This document shows, piece after piece, positions 1 to 9,993 of a stretch of DNA of 64,000 bases. The notes beneath the pieces are model-generated. The model did no database searches and had not been told where the DNA came from. It worked only from the letters and a program-made list of their open reading frames with translations. Made by a program: the position numbers and the translations under genes. Origin of the DNA: Eutrigla gurnardus (lineage: Eukaryota; Chordata; Actinopteri; Perciformes; Triglidae); contig OY741265.1 of NCBI GenBank assembly GCA_963514095.1, forward strand, positions 22,567,090 through 22,631,089. Direction: 5' to 3'. Each line of letters begins with the position of its first letter. Position 1 is the first letter of the stretch.

Positions 1-352
1 GGTAAGACAAGTGATGCTTTTTGGACAGCCAGTGTAGTTTAGCTTAAGAAGATAAAATGTAGATATACGGCGGTGTCCAACTGCTGAGGATACTCTCTTT
101 GCTTGGGCAACAGAAGGATTCAGGGACCCATTAAATTGCATTAAGACGGATAATGGTGTGGAAAATATTTTTGGTATAATTAGTAACTATTTGACTAGTG
201 GAGCTAGATAAGTAGGGTGACAGCTGAACTACTGAGAGGGCCATTGCATTCAGATGAAACTGCCTATTAAGCCAGGGCAGGGGTAGGCAACCATAGTAGC
301 TTAGCCAATGGAATACTTGTGCAAGTGCCAAATGGCCTTTTTCACAGCGAAT
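1..352. other. no gene recognised
   Basis: I see no exon, RNA gene or complete element. The bases near 278-296 (caggggtaggcaaccatag) look like one end of a hAT-type element, but no partner end was found. Confidence 0.3.
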
Positions 353-387
353 GCCGATTGCATTGTCTACACTGCAAAATTTTACGC

Positions 388-758
388 TGTGAATTCACAA
401 TAAATTATTGGATACATTTTGCATGACTTTCACAGTAAGGATTACAGCAATATACTGTGAATTAAGTCACAGCAATTTACTGTGATTTCAGTATTGTGAT
501 ATTACAATGCATTGTTGTAAAAGCACAACTGTATACTGTAACTTTACAGCTTCTATGGCAACGCAATTACTGTGATATTACAGTACATTACTGGGGAATT
601 ACAACCTTTTTGCTGTACATCATTACAACAAGGCCCTGTACTTTCACTGTGAATTCACAATAAATTATTGGATACATTTTGCATGACTTTCACGGTAAGG
701 ATTACAGCAATTTACTGTGATTTCAGTATAGTGATATTACAATGCATTGTTGTAAAAG
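388..758. repeat. direct repeat pair in a TTACAGTAA-type repeat region
   Basis: 388-523 and 648-758 are near-identical copies. Both start tgtgaattcacaataaatt and both end attgttgtaaaag. The second lacks about 25 bases of the first. Many short attacagcaatttactgtga motifs lie within and between them. Such motifs are common in teleost interspersed repeats; the family is not named here. Confidence 0.7.
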
Positions 759-950
759 AACAAACAACTCTGAGGTAGAGTCAATGTTAGCCCAATGGCA
801 TATTTATTAACAAATAAATATTTTTCAACATACAGCAAACGTCAAGAAATTCAAGAATACAAGAAATTCAACTTCCTAGTCAAACTTTCCAAAGCCATCT
901 TAAAATGCAGATAAATTGTGCAGAAACTTGCGAGTCAACTACCTGTCACA

Positions 951-1667
951 CTATGACGGCCACTCAAAGTCAATAGGTTTCCTCAAAAGGGCACTCGCAT
1001 GAGGGTTCATTGTTGTCCGCTTCTTGGTCTTTGAGCCTCTTCCAGGATTGATGCCCAGGAAGCACCTGTTAATAAGCAAAGATAGTTTCAGTTTTAAATA
1101 GATTTATGGATGAGTTCGCGAGATCAGGATGGTCTCACCAGGCTAGCCTCAGGTACCTCCATTGTCAGCAATTTAGACCTCAAGACAATCATTGAGTTGG
1201 AAGCCTGTACAATAATGTGAATTACAAGGTTAAATGAGATCTTTATACAATACCTTTGAATGAACTCCAGCGTTGCCGATCCAGCAGCAGGATACTCGAG
1301 GTTGAAGACTTAAATAGCTGCTGAAGAAAGCAGCTACTCCGTGTAAAAACAAAGGGTGTGGGCCCATTACGACATGTCCCTCGATGGATATCAGCCATCC
1401 AGAGGGCTTCATCATGTCACCTGAAAATGAATAGATACAACATCATGTGTTATGAGCACTTTGAGATCTGCTTCAGATACAAAGGGCTGTACAAATGTAA
1501 TTTGTTATCATTATTATTATTTATTGTGGTGATGTAGATTGCTAGAATAAAAACAAAATACTGAGTTAGAAATGTCGATATTAGATCCAAGTAACATTAC
1601 CTTGAATGATCAAGCAGGAGGTGCTGGGGCGTTCTGGAGTACTAATGTCCACAGCAGTGGCACATGG
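951..1667 (-). pseudogene. decayed 3' end of a multicopy fish gene, three exons
   Basis: Three minus-strand exons with proper AG/GT borders join in frame: 1601-1667 (PERPSTSCLIIQ), 1254-1420 (MKPSGWLISIEGHVVM, then GVAAFFSSY) and 951-1065 (CFLGINPGRGSKTKK, ending DFEWPS and TAG). The pattern matches an uncharacterised protein family that I remember as highly repeated in teleost genomes. Exon 1254-1420 has one extra base after FFSSY; reading past it restores a frame giving VFNLEYPAAGSATLEFIQ. That frameshift marks this copy as broken. Upstream exons probably lie in about 1890-2460 but I could not fix them. Function is unknown; a transposon origin is possible. Confidence 0.6.
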
Positions 1668-1831
1668 CTGTAACATAGTAACACACAATAGCATGGATTT
1701 AACATTAAAGGATAAATATTGTTCATTGTCAGAGGTAGTAAATCATAAAAGGTAAGAAATGGCGTCTAATGTAATCACTCATTTTACATTTTAAATATTT
1801 GAATAAAAAATCTTTACATTTCAAGGATGCT

Positions 1832-1880
1832 TCAGGTGGTAGAGCTGATGGGTCAGGTGGTAGAGCTGGTGGGTCAGGTG
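1832..1880. repeat. 21-base tandem repeat, about 2.3 copies
   Basis: Two near-identical 21-base units (tcaggtggtagagctgatggg at 1832-1852, one mismatch in 1853-1873) are followed by a partial third. On the minus strand the unit reads as a Pro/Leu-rich repeat within the decayed gene region. Confidence 0.7.
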
Positions 1881-2522
1881 ATAAAGGCCCAGCAGCCTGC
1901 AGGTAGGACCTCTGCTTCCTAAACATGAATTTGCAGTCCCGTGTGTTTTCTGTAGCAGTCAGGCACCCCACACTGGAAGTAATAATAGGGGGCATTAGTA
2001 TGCTGTTTTGTGTGCTGAACGAAGTTATACACATTCTCATACACATGCTCACATCCAACCAATTTACAGTGGAACATTGTGGTGCATTTTAACTCGTCAC
2101 CTACCTGATCTATTTCTCCTCACTCTTAGCCTGACACTGAACAGGATGGTTAGCCTGGCCATCTGATGACCTAGAAAACAAAGAAAAAGGAGAAATTACA
2201 CAAAGGCAACCAACAATATGAATTTCAGTTTGAATGCAGATTATGATCATGAGTATGTTGTAAAAAACATGATCTGTACATAAATGTAATGGACATTTTT
2301 GGAGTTACATCACCTGTGTACTGCAATATTATCCCTAGCTGAAACTTGACCAAGAGCAAAAGCGTTTTTGCAGAATAGTAGCCTATCCATGCATGGCGAG
2401 CAGCTGGTCTATGTGGAATATCTCTAACGATGCAGGGAGCCGCTATATTCCCCATAGACTAGCTAGTCATTAGCCTGCTTAGATCGGCTACCGTTCGGCA
2501 AAACCGCTTTTGCTCTGCAGTG

Positions 2523-2997
2523 AATAGTCAAAAACGAACGCGAAAGTAAGTGAAAAAGTTCGTGCTTAATGTCGCTACGTGTACTTTTCAGTGCGTTATG
2601 TTCGGCCACGTAGCCCCGGTTTGATATGAAGCTGAACTGGAGGATGCGGGTGTATTGTTAGCTTCGGCTAACACGGGTAACCCACTGTCTCGGTGTGGAA
2701 AGACCACTCATGAGAGGAGAATAGTGACGGCGACGTTACGCTAATATGCAGCAAAACACTGCCGCCGCACGCGCTCACCCACAGCAGACCAGCCCCGCGA
2801 GCGAACATGACGACAACGGTACCAGTAACAGTCCGGAACGAAAAGACATCCGAGTGGAAACAACGGCCCGCTACTGACCAGTTCGGCTTCAAATCAAACC
2901 TGAGCTACATGGTCTAACCATATAACACATTGAAAAGTACACGTAGCGACATTAAACACGAACTTCTTCACTTCCTTTCCCATTCGTTTTCCTTCTT
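2523..2997. repeat. large imperfect inverted repeat (about 118-base arms)
   Basis: Bases 2523-2640 pair with 2878-2997. The best core is 2550-2590 against 2931-2971, about 41 bases with two mismatches (gtacacgtagcgacatta). The 237-base spacer is GC- and CpG-richer than its surroundings. This looks like a foldback element or a duplicated promoter-like segment. Confidence 0.75.
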
Positions 2998-3289
2998 ATT
3001 TCTCTCTCGTCTTATTGTTCTTATCTCACGTAGCAAATCGTTGCTAATCGTGCTAGCAGCCATTTGCTAGCTAGTATTATTACTACGGCTATTAGCAAAT
3101 GCTGTGAGATAACGTTCAACAATTTCGGGCACTTGCTAACAAAATATGAACTGTGTCATGCGAATAACCTTCATGTGAAAGTAAATATTATCATCATATT
3201 AAATAACATGGGTGTAAGTGCTGCAAACAGAGTTATCCATGCTGCTCACCTTCTCCATTCAGCCGGGAGGAGAAGAGAATTCATTGGGA

Positions 3290-3360
3290 TATTACAGGGG
3301 AACTAAATTACAACAATTTACTGTAAAATAATACTGTTAATTATTGTGAAATGCTGGTAA
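3290..3360. repeat. second block of TTACAGTAA-type motif
   Basis: The segment around tacaacaatttactgtaaaa resembles the motifs at 388-758. It may mark the other side of one composite repeat of about 3 kb; no matching terminal repeats or target duplication were found. Confidence 0.4.
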
Positions 3361-3399
3361 TTTCTAATTTCTGGTGTATTATTTAGGGTATATATTTTT

Positions 3400-4514
3400 C
3401 CCCATTCCCTTCAAAGAGCTGCTCTGTGCTGCTTCTGATTGGCATGTACTCATTGTCTTCTTTTTTTTACTTTTAGGTTTTTACTTTTAGGACGTTGGTA
3501 GGGTTAATGATTTCAAGCTCAGATGTGGATGTTTTCTTAAGGATGGCTGCCTTCATCTATAGTTATCTCATATATAATCACAATGGCATGATACTGGAGG
3601 GATTTCTTTCTAAAAATGTTGCTATGCAACATGTGGAATAAATTACAGATCCGTTTAAGTTGATGCAGTGTCATAATTACACATAATGTCATGTTGATAT
3701 GTCACACTGATTAACGAGTACATTTTAAAATGACACTTCATATCAGGAGATGTACGGCTAGTAATGGTGTGGAGCTTGGGCTAATGGGTAGGCATGCAGA
3801 TGATCTGACTTTTTTAGTTGGACACTGACCTGCAATTAATTATCGCGTTTCAAACCACAACTTTTCCCTAAGCTTAACCATATTGTTGTTGCCAACACTT
3901 ACTACCTATCTATAATATATTTTTGCACCATTAACCATGACAACTAATGACACATTTGGAGAAAATCCTGCATTCATTACATTAAATGAGGTAAGAAGAA
4001 AAGCTCCCTGGGTGATAAATGAGATGAAACCTTAGTGCCACCTGCAGTTTAGAAGTGCGCTTAATGATCACCGAGTAGCAATTCTGCCATCAATTAAAGT
4101 GACAAGCGGATGTCAAAGGTGTCTCCACAGGAAGTCTCTCGTCTATGTTGTTCAAGCACCGACGGGGAAGTGAAAAAAGAGCCTTCTGGAGAGCTGACTG
4201 CAACAACTCGGTTCCCCTGTATGTGCCAGATAGTGCCACTGCAATTACGAGCCGAGCTTGTCTAATGGGGCAAGAACATGAAGAATATGTGGAGGCCACC
4301 AATGTGAAAGGCTCGACAGTCTGAGCTGTAAAGGCTCCGAGCCTCAAATTAGACTTAGAGAAAAACCTTGTCTTAAATGATGGCCAGTGGATCAAAGTCA
4401 CAGGCTTTAGCATGGATAAAGAGCCCCACCATTCAGGGGAGTTCAGGAGAGTAATACTGCGCTTTCAGCTAATCTGGCCTTTAGACATAGAGACATCTAT
4501 TTTCACACTGACTC
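3400..4514. other. no feature recognised
   Basis: AT-rich single-copy-looking DNA. No splice-bounded exon, RNA gene or repeat that I can name. Confidence 0.4.
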
Positions 4515-4517
4515 TTA

Positions 4518-5467
4518 GGGCCCTAGTTTCGTGGCGCAGCGCAGGGTGGCGGAGCCGGCGCAATGCAAGTTTCGACCCGCGCAGCCTTGCGCACCGTCAG
4601 TTTGGCAGTTTGGTGGATCGCCTGCGCCAAGATGGGTGTGGCGGCAGTGGGTGTGGCGGCGCAGCAGGGGGAGGCGTCACAGATTCAGCTTGGCGTAGCG
4701 GAAGTTTCGTGGCAAAAAGCCTCGCAGAGACTGCACTGAAAGCTCGCCAGCTCCTACCTGGTCTACTTTTGGCGCAAGGCGTAAATAAAGTCCATTCATT
4801 CAATTTGAATCACAGCTGGCGGATCGGAAGTTTGGCTGACGGCGCGCAGTGCGCACACGTCACCGAGACCTCACAGGCAGGTTTCCACAGTTCCAGGCAC
4901 ATTTAAATGCAATAAATAATCACAACAAACACTATTTAATGCAACTCATTGAATCAACACGTGAATTTATATCTATATAGATTGTCCCGTCAGATCTGAC
5001 GTCAGATCAAAGGCGGATGGCACGCGTAACGGAAACTCAGCCTCTCGGACCAAAACATCTCCCTCTCTCTCTCCTGTTTTTTATAATATGGGCATTCTTA
5101 TTATTATGATACGCGCGCACAGCGCGTGATGGGAGCGGCGGCGCTGCTTCTGTCATCGGGTTGTCAAGTGACGGATCTTACACTGAACCTCCCCTAACGC
5201 GTTAAAGGAGAGGAGAGGAGCTCATTTGATTGGTGAAGATCTGAATCGGCTGTATTAATCCCAGTCCACGCCTCATCTCCTCCTCGTCTCCCACTCACGC
5301 CTTCTTCTCCTCCCTCTTTCCCACTTGCGCCGGTGGGCGAGACGGGAGGAGTGCCTGCGCGAGCCTGCGCGGTGCACGAAACTTGCAAAGTCCAGGCAGA
5401 CACACCCCGTCGGCGCGGCGCAGGTGCGCTGAAAGCTGACTGCGCCTGGTCTACGAAACTAGGGCCC
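4518..5467. mobile_element. non-autonomous PIF/Harbinger-like DNA transposon (950 bases)
   Basis: The terminal inverted repeats read gggccctagtttcgt at 4518 and the reverse complement acgaaactagggccc ending at 5467. The flanking triplets are TTA on both sides (4515-4517 and 5468-5470), as expected of PIF/Harbinger insertions. Subterminal similarity continues inward (gcaagtttcg, cgcgcagcc). The body is much more GC- and CpG-rich than the neighbourhood, which is why chance ORFs appear in it. No transposase is visible. Confidence 0.8.
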
Positions 5468-5470
5468 TTA

Positions 5471-6196
5471 ATCTCCATGCACAACAGCCACAGAGGCCCA
5501 GGAGCTGCACTGTTACTGAGCCATAGTCGAATGTTTAATGGATGATGAAATGTGTTACATGACTTCAGCGACCTTTGCTCTTATGATTACTGGATGAAAA
5601 TAACAGTTACCCAGCTGCATGCTTGTGCTTGCCACAGAGAACTGATCTTCCTCTTTCCCATGTTTTTCTTAAAGAGCTAAAGAGAGGAACCATAGTTTTA
5701 TAAAGTTGTATGTGATATTAGCACACATAAACTCGCCTTGGTTTGACTCAGTGTTCAGGGTCAGCACCGGGAATTCAGAGTTTCATTTGACATCATAAAC
5801 CATTACAGTTTAATGCCTGCCATACTAACAAATCTCAACAAATGTTGGTAATATTGCCACGGAATTTGGTACAGCTATTCTTGATTCCCAGAGAATGAAC
5901 CCTTATGACGTTGGTGATGCCCTGAGATTTGGGTTAGCGACAACAATACCATAAAATGTACACCACAACATATTCTACATGAATTGGCTATTTATTTTAC
6001 AGACATTCATGATTTGAGGTCTAATTCTAATGACTTTGATATCACCCTGACATTTCATTTAGTGCCACCATGAGGTTCATGTTTGTGGTACAGACATTCA
6101 TATTCCTCAGAATTATTTGTAATAAATCAAAAGTTTTCATAACTTTCCATTCAGGTTCATCATCAGGTCAAAATGTCAAGGTTTTTGTTACATATA
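5471..6196. other. no feature recognised
   Basis: AT-rich intergenic or intronic DNA without a recognisable exon or repeat. Confidence 0.4.
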
Positions 6197-6452
6197 TGGT
6201 AAATGGTAAAATGGTAAATGGTCCTCATTTATATAGCGCTTTACAGTAATGACTGACATTCACCCATTCACGCACACATTCACACACCGACGGTGGAGTC
6301 AACCACACAGGGCCACAGCCAGCTCGTCAGGAGCAATTAGGGTGAAGTGTCTTGCTCAGGGACACAGGCACTCAGCTAGGAGGAGCCGGGGATCGAACTG
6401 GCAATCTTGCGGTTGCCAGCCAACCCGCTCTACCTCCTGAGCTAAACCCCCC
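6197..6452 (-). mobile_element. tRNA-derived SINE
   Basis: On the minus strand the head carries an A-box-like tagctcaggaggtagagc (about 6427-6444) and a B-box-like ccagttcgatccccgg (about 6389-6404), the RNA polymerase III promoter of a tRNA-like sequence. The other end is a short repeat tail (6197-6222, ccattta units). The body is a sequence I recognise as very common in teleosts. Confidence 0.7.
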
Positions 6453-6879
6453 CTCACATAGTGAACTGTTGAACCTGAGCTGCCTGAGAATAGTAATAAC
6501 ATTTTTATGGATCCTAGAACATACTGTATTAAGCGTTCACAAAATCAAGAGTCAGTATTAGGCTCTTGTAGCATTTAATGTAATATTCCATGTATGCCAA
6601 AAATTTGAAATTCCAATTTAGTACCAAACCAAAATGTAATTCAAAGGTTTTTTTTAATGTTGATGTAAGTGTGAAGTCTCAATATTATTCACCCACACTG
6701 TTTTTGACATGTAGTTATCTGACATTTTGCATTAAAATTGCAAATATAGCTAGTAAATTGCCTTCCGCAAGCTGTTGTTGTAGTCTACAATTTAAAACAA
6801 GGTTTGGAATACAAAAATATTAATTTTGTTATTCACAGTCTCTGCTCTCTGTCTGTTTCACAGAGGAGCAGGGCTGAGA

Positions 6880-6900
6880 ACACACACACACACACACACA
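6880..6900. repeat. (CA)n microsatellite
   Basis: About ten CA units in a row. Confidence 0.9.
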
Positions 6901-7586
6901 GATCGATAGTCATGTCGAAGACGTCTATTCTAACTTTTCAACATACAACTTTTCAACAAGAATCACCCGACCCGCAAGAATCTGTGTGATTGAGCAGCTA
7001 CAAACAGAATCTCACATCAGAAACGTTCAGAAATGAACTAATTCACAACTGAAAGTGAAACTTAAATAGCGGTGAGAGGTTCGACAGATGCGCCAACTTT
7101 AGACATGGTGAAATTTGACATGGTAAAACACTCCTCCTTAAATGAAAACACATACATTTACATATTTATACACATGTGTATCGTCTCTGAATGACAAGGA
7201 ATTAGAATATACCAACTACAATGTTTCTTCAGTAAATTTCTTAATGCTATGCAATTTTAAAACACAGAATTTAGAAAAATTAAAACAGAAAACATTGAAT
7301 TTGGAAAAAATAATGGAAAAAATAATGGAAAAATGTAAACGGATTTCATAGGGCCCTACTTTAAACTGCGACAAATAATTGAAGTGCGCAGGGGTTTCCT
7401 GATAATTGGGTGTTTATTTAGAGAGAAAGTGAAACCCAGAACTGCAAGTTTTGTTTTTTTTTGGGGGGGGGACAATGTCATTGGCGACCTTCAACAATGA
7501 ACACACATGCTGCTGTATACAACTCTCATTCCAGATGTGGAGAATAGTTTTAATATGTGTTAGAGCAGTCCTTCCTCAGCTGTATA

Positions 7587-7805
7587 GTCTAGATCAGGTG
7601 TGTCAAACTGATCCAGTAAAGGGCTGCTGTGGCTGCAGGTTTTCATTCCAACCAAGCAAGAACACACCTGACTCGACTTATTCACCTACCAGATTTGCCT
7701 TCACACCTTGATTGGTTGGATCAGGTGTGTTCTTGCTTGGTTGGAATGAAAACCTGCAGCCACAGCGGCCCTTTACTGGATCAGTTTGACACACCTGGTC
7801 TAGAT
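7587..7805. mobile_element. palindromic hAT-type MITE with 8-base target duplication
   Basis: The element 7595-7797 (203 bases) starts caggtgtgtcaaactgatcc and ends with its reverse complement. The arms, 7595-7672 and 7721-7797, are almost perfectly complementary, so it can fold into one long hairpin. GTCTAGAT is repeated exactly on both sides (7587-7594 and 7798-7805), the 8-base duplication typical of hAT elements. The exact duplication suggests a fairly recent insertion. Confidence 0.87.
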
Positions 7806-9283
7806 GGACCTGGAAACCTTGCAGTAATGGATGTCTTGTCTCCAGGGTTGATATTCTCAGACTCAGTGGGAGCCATATTAATTGAAACCACCAAGACTGG
7901 GGGATGTGAGTTTGGGCTGTATGAGGGGGCAAGGGTAAAGGAGACCGTAGTGGATACTGGTGTTCGGACTCGTACATTTAAGATGGAATAACCCAACCTT
8001 ATCTGAAAATAGTGGGGGATTTTTTAGATATTATTGTCACCGTCGAGCCTTCTTAATTGTTTTTTTCAGCGCTGTTTAAACGTGGGTCTTACTATGGCTA
8101 TATATTTGGCCATCATTTGGGTTATGATAATAATATGACATTAACACAAGCATTTCGACTCAGACAGGTTGTTAAGAAATCAACATCATAGCCAGATGAA
8201 AAGCACTATTTGGAGGTAAAACCAAAAGCATCCAAAAGTGTTGGCATCTTTGGTTTCAGCTGTAGCAAGTGAAGGTTTAAGCTGGCATCTGGTGATTTTC
8301 AGCATCTATCATTACTCAGCTGTACATAATTAGCATTAATTATGTGGCCTAATTAATCAACAAAAGATACATCTTGGCTGTGTTATTGTATTGATTGGTC
8401 TAATCATATCTTGTTTCATTCTTTATCCATAATTACAGGCGTGTAGTTTAAGTTCTAGAAAATACAGATTGTATAATGACATCACACTTTTCCTAAATTG
8501 TTCAGCCCTGACAGGTATAATGGAGACAACACAACAGACAAGAACTAGAATCATCCTTTCAGGAAACATCTTGAATATGACATGGAAATAATATACACAG
8601 CCTTTGCTTCCCTATTAACAGAAACATACAGTCGAGAGTTGTCTGATGTCTGATTGACATTTCTCTAGCTTTGCTTTGAGTTCATTCTCAGCTACGATCA
8701 TGATATGGAGCTGTTTTAATCCCCTTGTCAAACTGCATTGTGTGCAGGGATTGTTTTGCTGTGAGGGAAATTATTTGTGATTTTTACAGTGCATGACCCT
8801 TTGGCTGTCAAAATCCTACCTATCTGCATCCGGAGATTGAAATGTCAGCTTCCAAAATGGGTGTGATGGTGTCCTCTCTGTGTATGTGCACACACACTTT
8901 GTGTCTCTCAAATGCTGATGATTGGCCAGTGCCCCCTCAGTGTCTGATACCGACACACTTTCAACTGACTCCAATGTACAACTGCCTGCGTCAATATTAA
9001 AAGGTCAAACCAACTGACTGATTGGATGGGTCAAAAAACACAAGTCATTTCGTCCAGGACATTCATGTCCCGTGTGTAACCTAAAGTAAACATTGACATT
9101 TTATGACATGAGCCATTAGTCACATGAGTTGTTTGTATCGTTAGTCAGGGTTAACCCATTTTTTGTCTAGGAAGTCAGTTATCTGTCAATTAAATTGATT
9201 AGTCATTTATCCAAATGTTATGATGTCAGTCGACTAAGAATTTCTTTGGTCGAGGACAATCACTCAGTTGTGAAATTCGTTTT
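7806..9283. other. no feature recognised
   Basis: No exon, RNA gene or named repeat seen. Confidence 0.35.
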
Positions 9284-9993
9284 AAGGTGTGTTCACACCA
9301 AAGGCGAAGCAAATGTTCCCCTTGCGTTACTCATGCAAGTTATTTGCGTCACAAGCACTAGTTTTGCCAGGGAGGAGGGGGCTTATCTCCATGTAGACAC
9401 CATCTATGGTTCATCAATCATTGCTGAAATAATCACTATTCCAGTCTGAGTTCATAACATCACCCAGAGGTGCTCGGTGAGTATCATTGAGCTTTATTCA
9501 CTGTGCAAAACGCATGCTGGCTGGTTTAATACAGCAGTATCAACCCAAAACAAACTTTGTTGTGATTTAATTGCAATAAATGGATAAAAAGGTTGCTGTA
9601 ATAACTAGATAATGACAACAATTTGTAAAAAAAAGTCTGAAGTCATGTTTTGTTAGGTCTATCCGCAGGTAAAAAGCAAACACCTTTTTAAATGCTTGTT
9701 TTCTAAATGGAGTTTGGCTTGACTTGAGGTAAGCTATTCAAATATTGTAGCTGCTCCATCAACACTTAAAATAATGTAATCTAGGCATAAATATGGCTAC
9801 CACAGATATTCTCTGGTTTATGCACATAGTTTAGTTTAGGCTCTGTACTATCGTGCAGCTCTGGGTGACCACAGGCCGCTACAATATATTTTGTCTCCAT
9901 TTCTGATTCAGTGACAACAGGAGGAGAATCAAATTGACTTTGCATGCAATATTGTGGCACAAAAAAATGCTTCACCTTTGTTGTGAACACACC
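9284..9993. mobile_element. non-autonomous DNA transposon with about 27-base terminal inverted repeats
   Basis: aaggtgtgttcacaccaaag at the left end is matched by the reverse complement of ctttgttgtgaacacacctt at the right end, and the match continues to gaagc (two to three mismatches in 27). No clean target duplication was found. Part of its interior (ctccatgtagacacc) recurs reversed near 60700. Confidence 0.6.

Noticed and set aside
131..200. On the plus strand near 140-166, attaagacggataatggt reads IKTDNG, like an integrase motif
   Set aside because: No other integrase landmark or open frame surrounds it; six residues are too few to support a retroelement gene.
4412..4906. 164-codon open frame on the plus strand
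   Set aside because: It starts outside and runs into the GC-rich Harbinger-like element, has biased composition and no known domain; a chance frame.
5194..5545. Overlapping open frames of 70-96 codons on both strands
   Set aside because: They lie in the CpG-rich right half of the same transposon and have no recognisable domain.
6197..6452. A functional tRNA gene
   Set aside because: A- and B-box-like motifs are present but no cloverleaf closes, and the sequence continues into a SINE body and tail.
7629..7996. Open frames of 71-120 codons on both strands
   Set aside because: They overlap the palindromic MITE, whose symmetry produces mirror frames.
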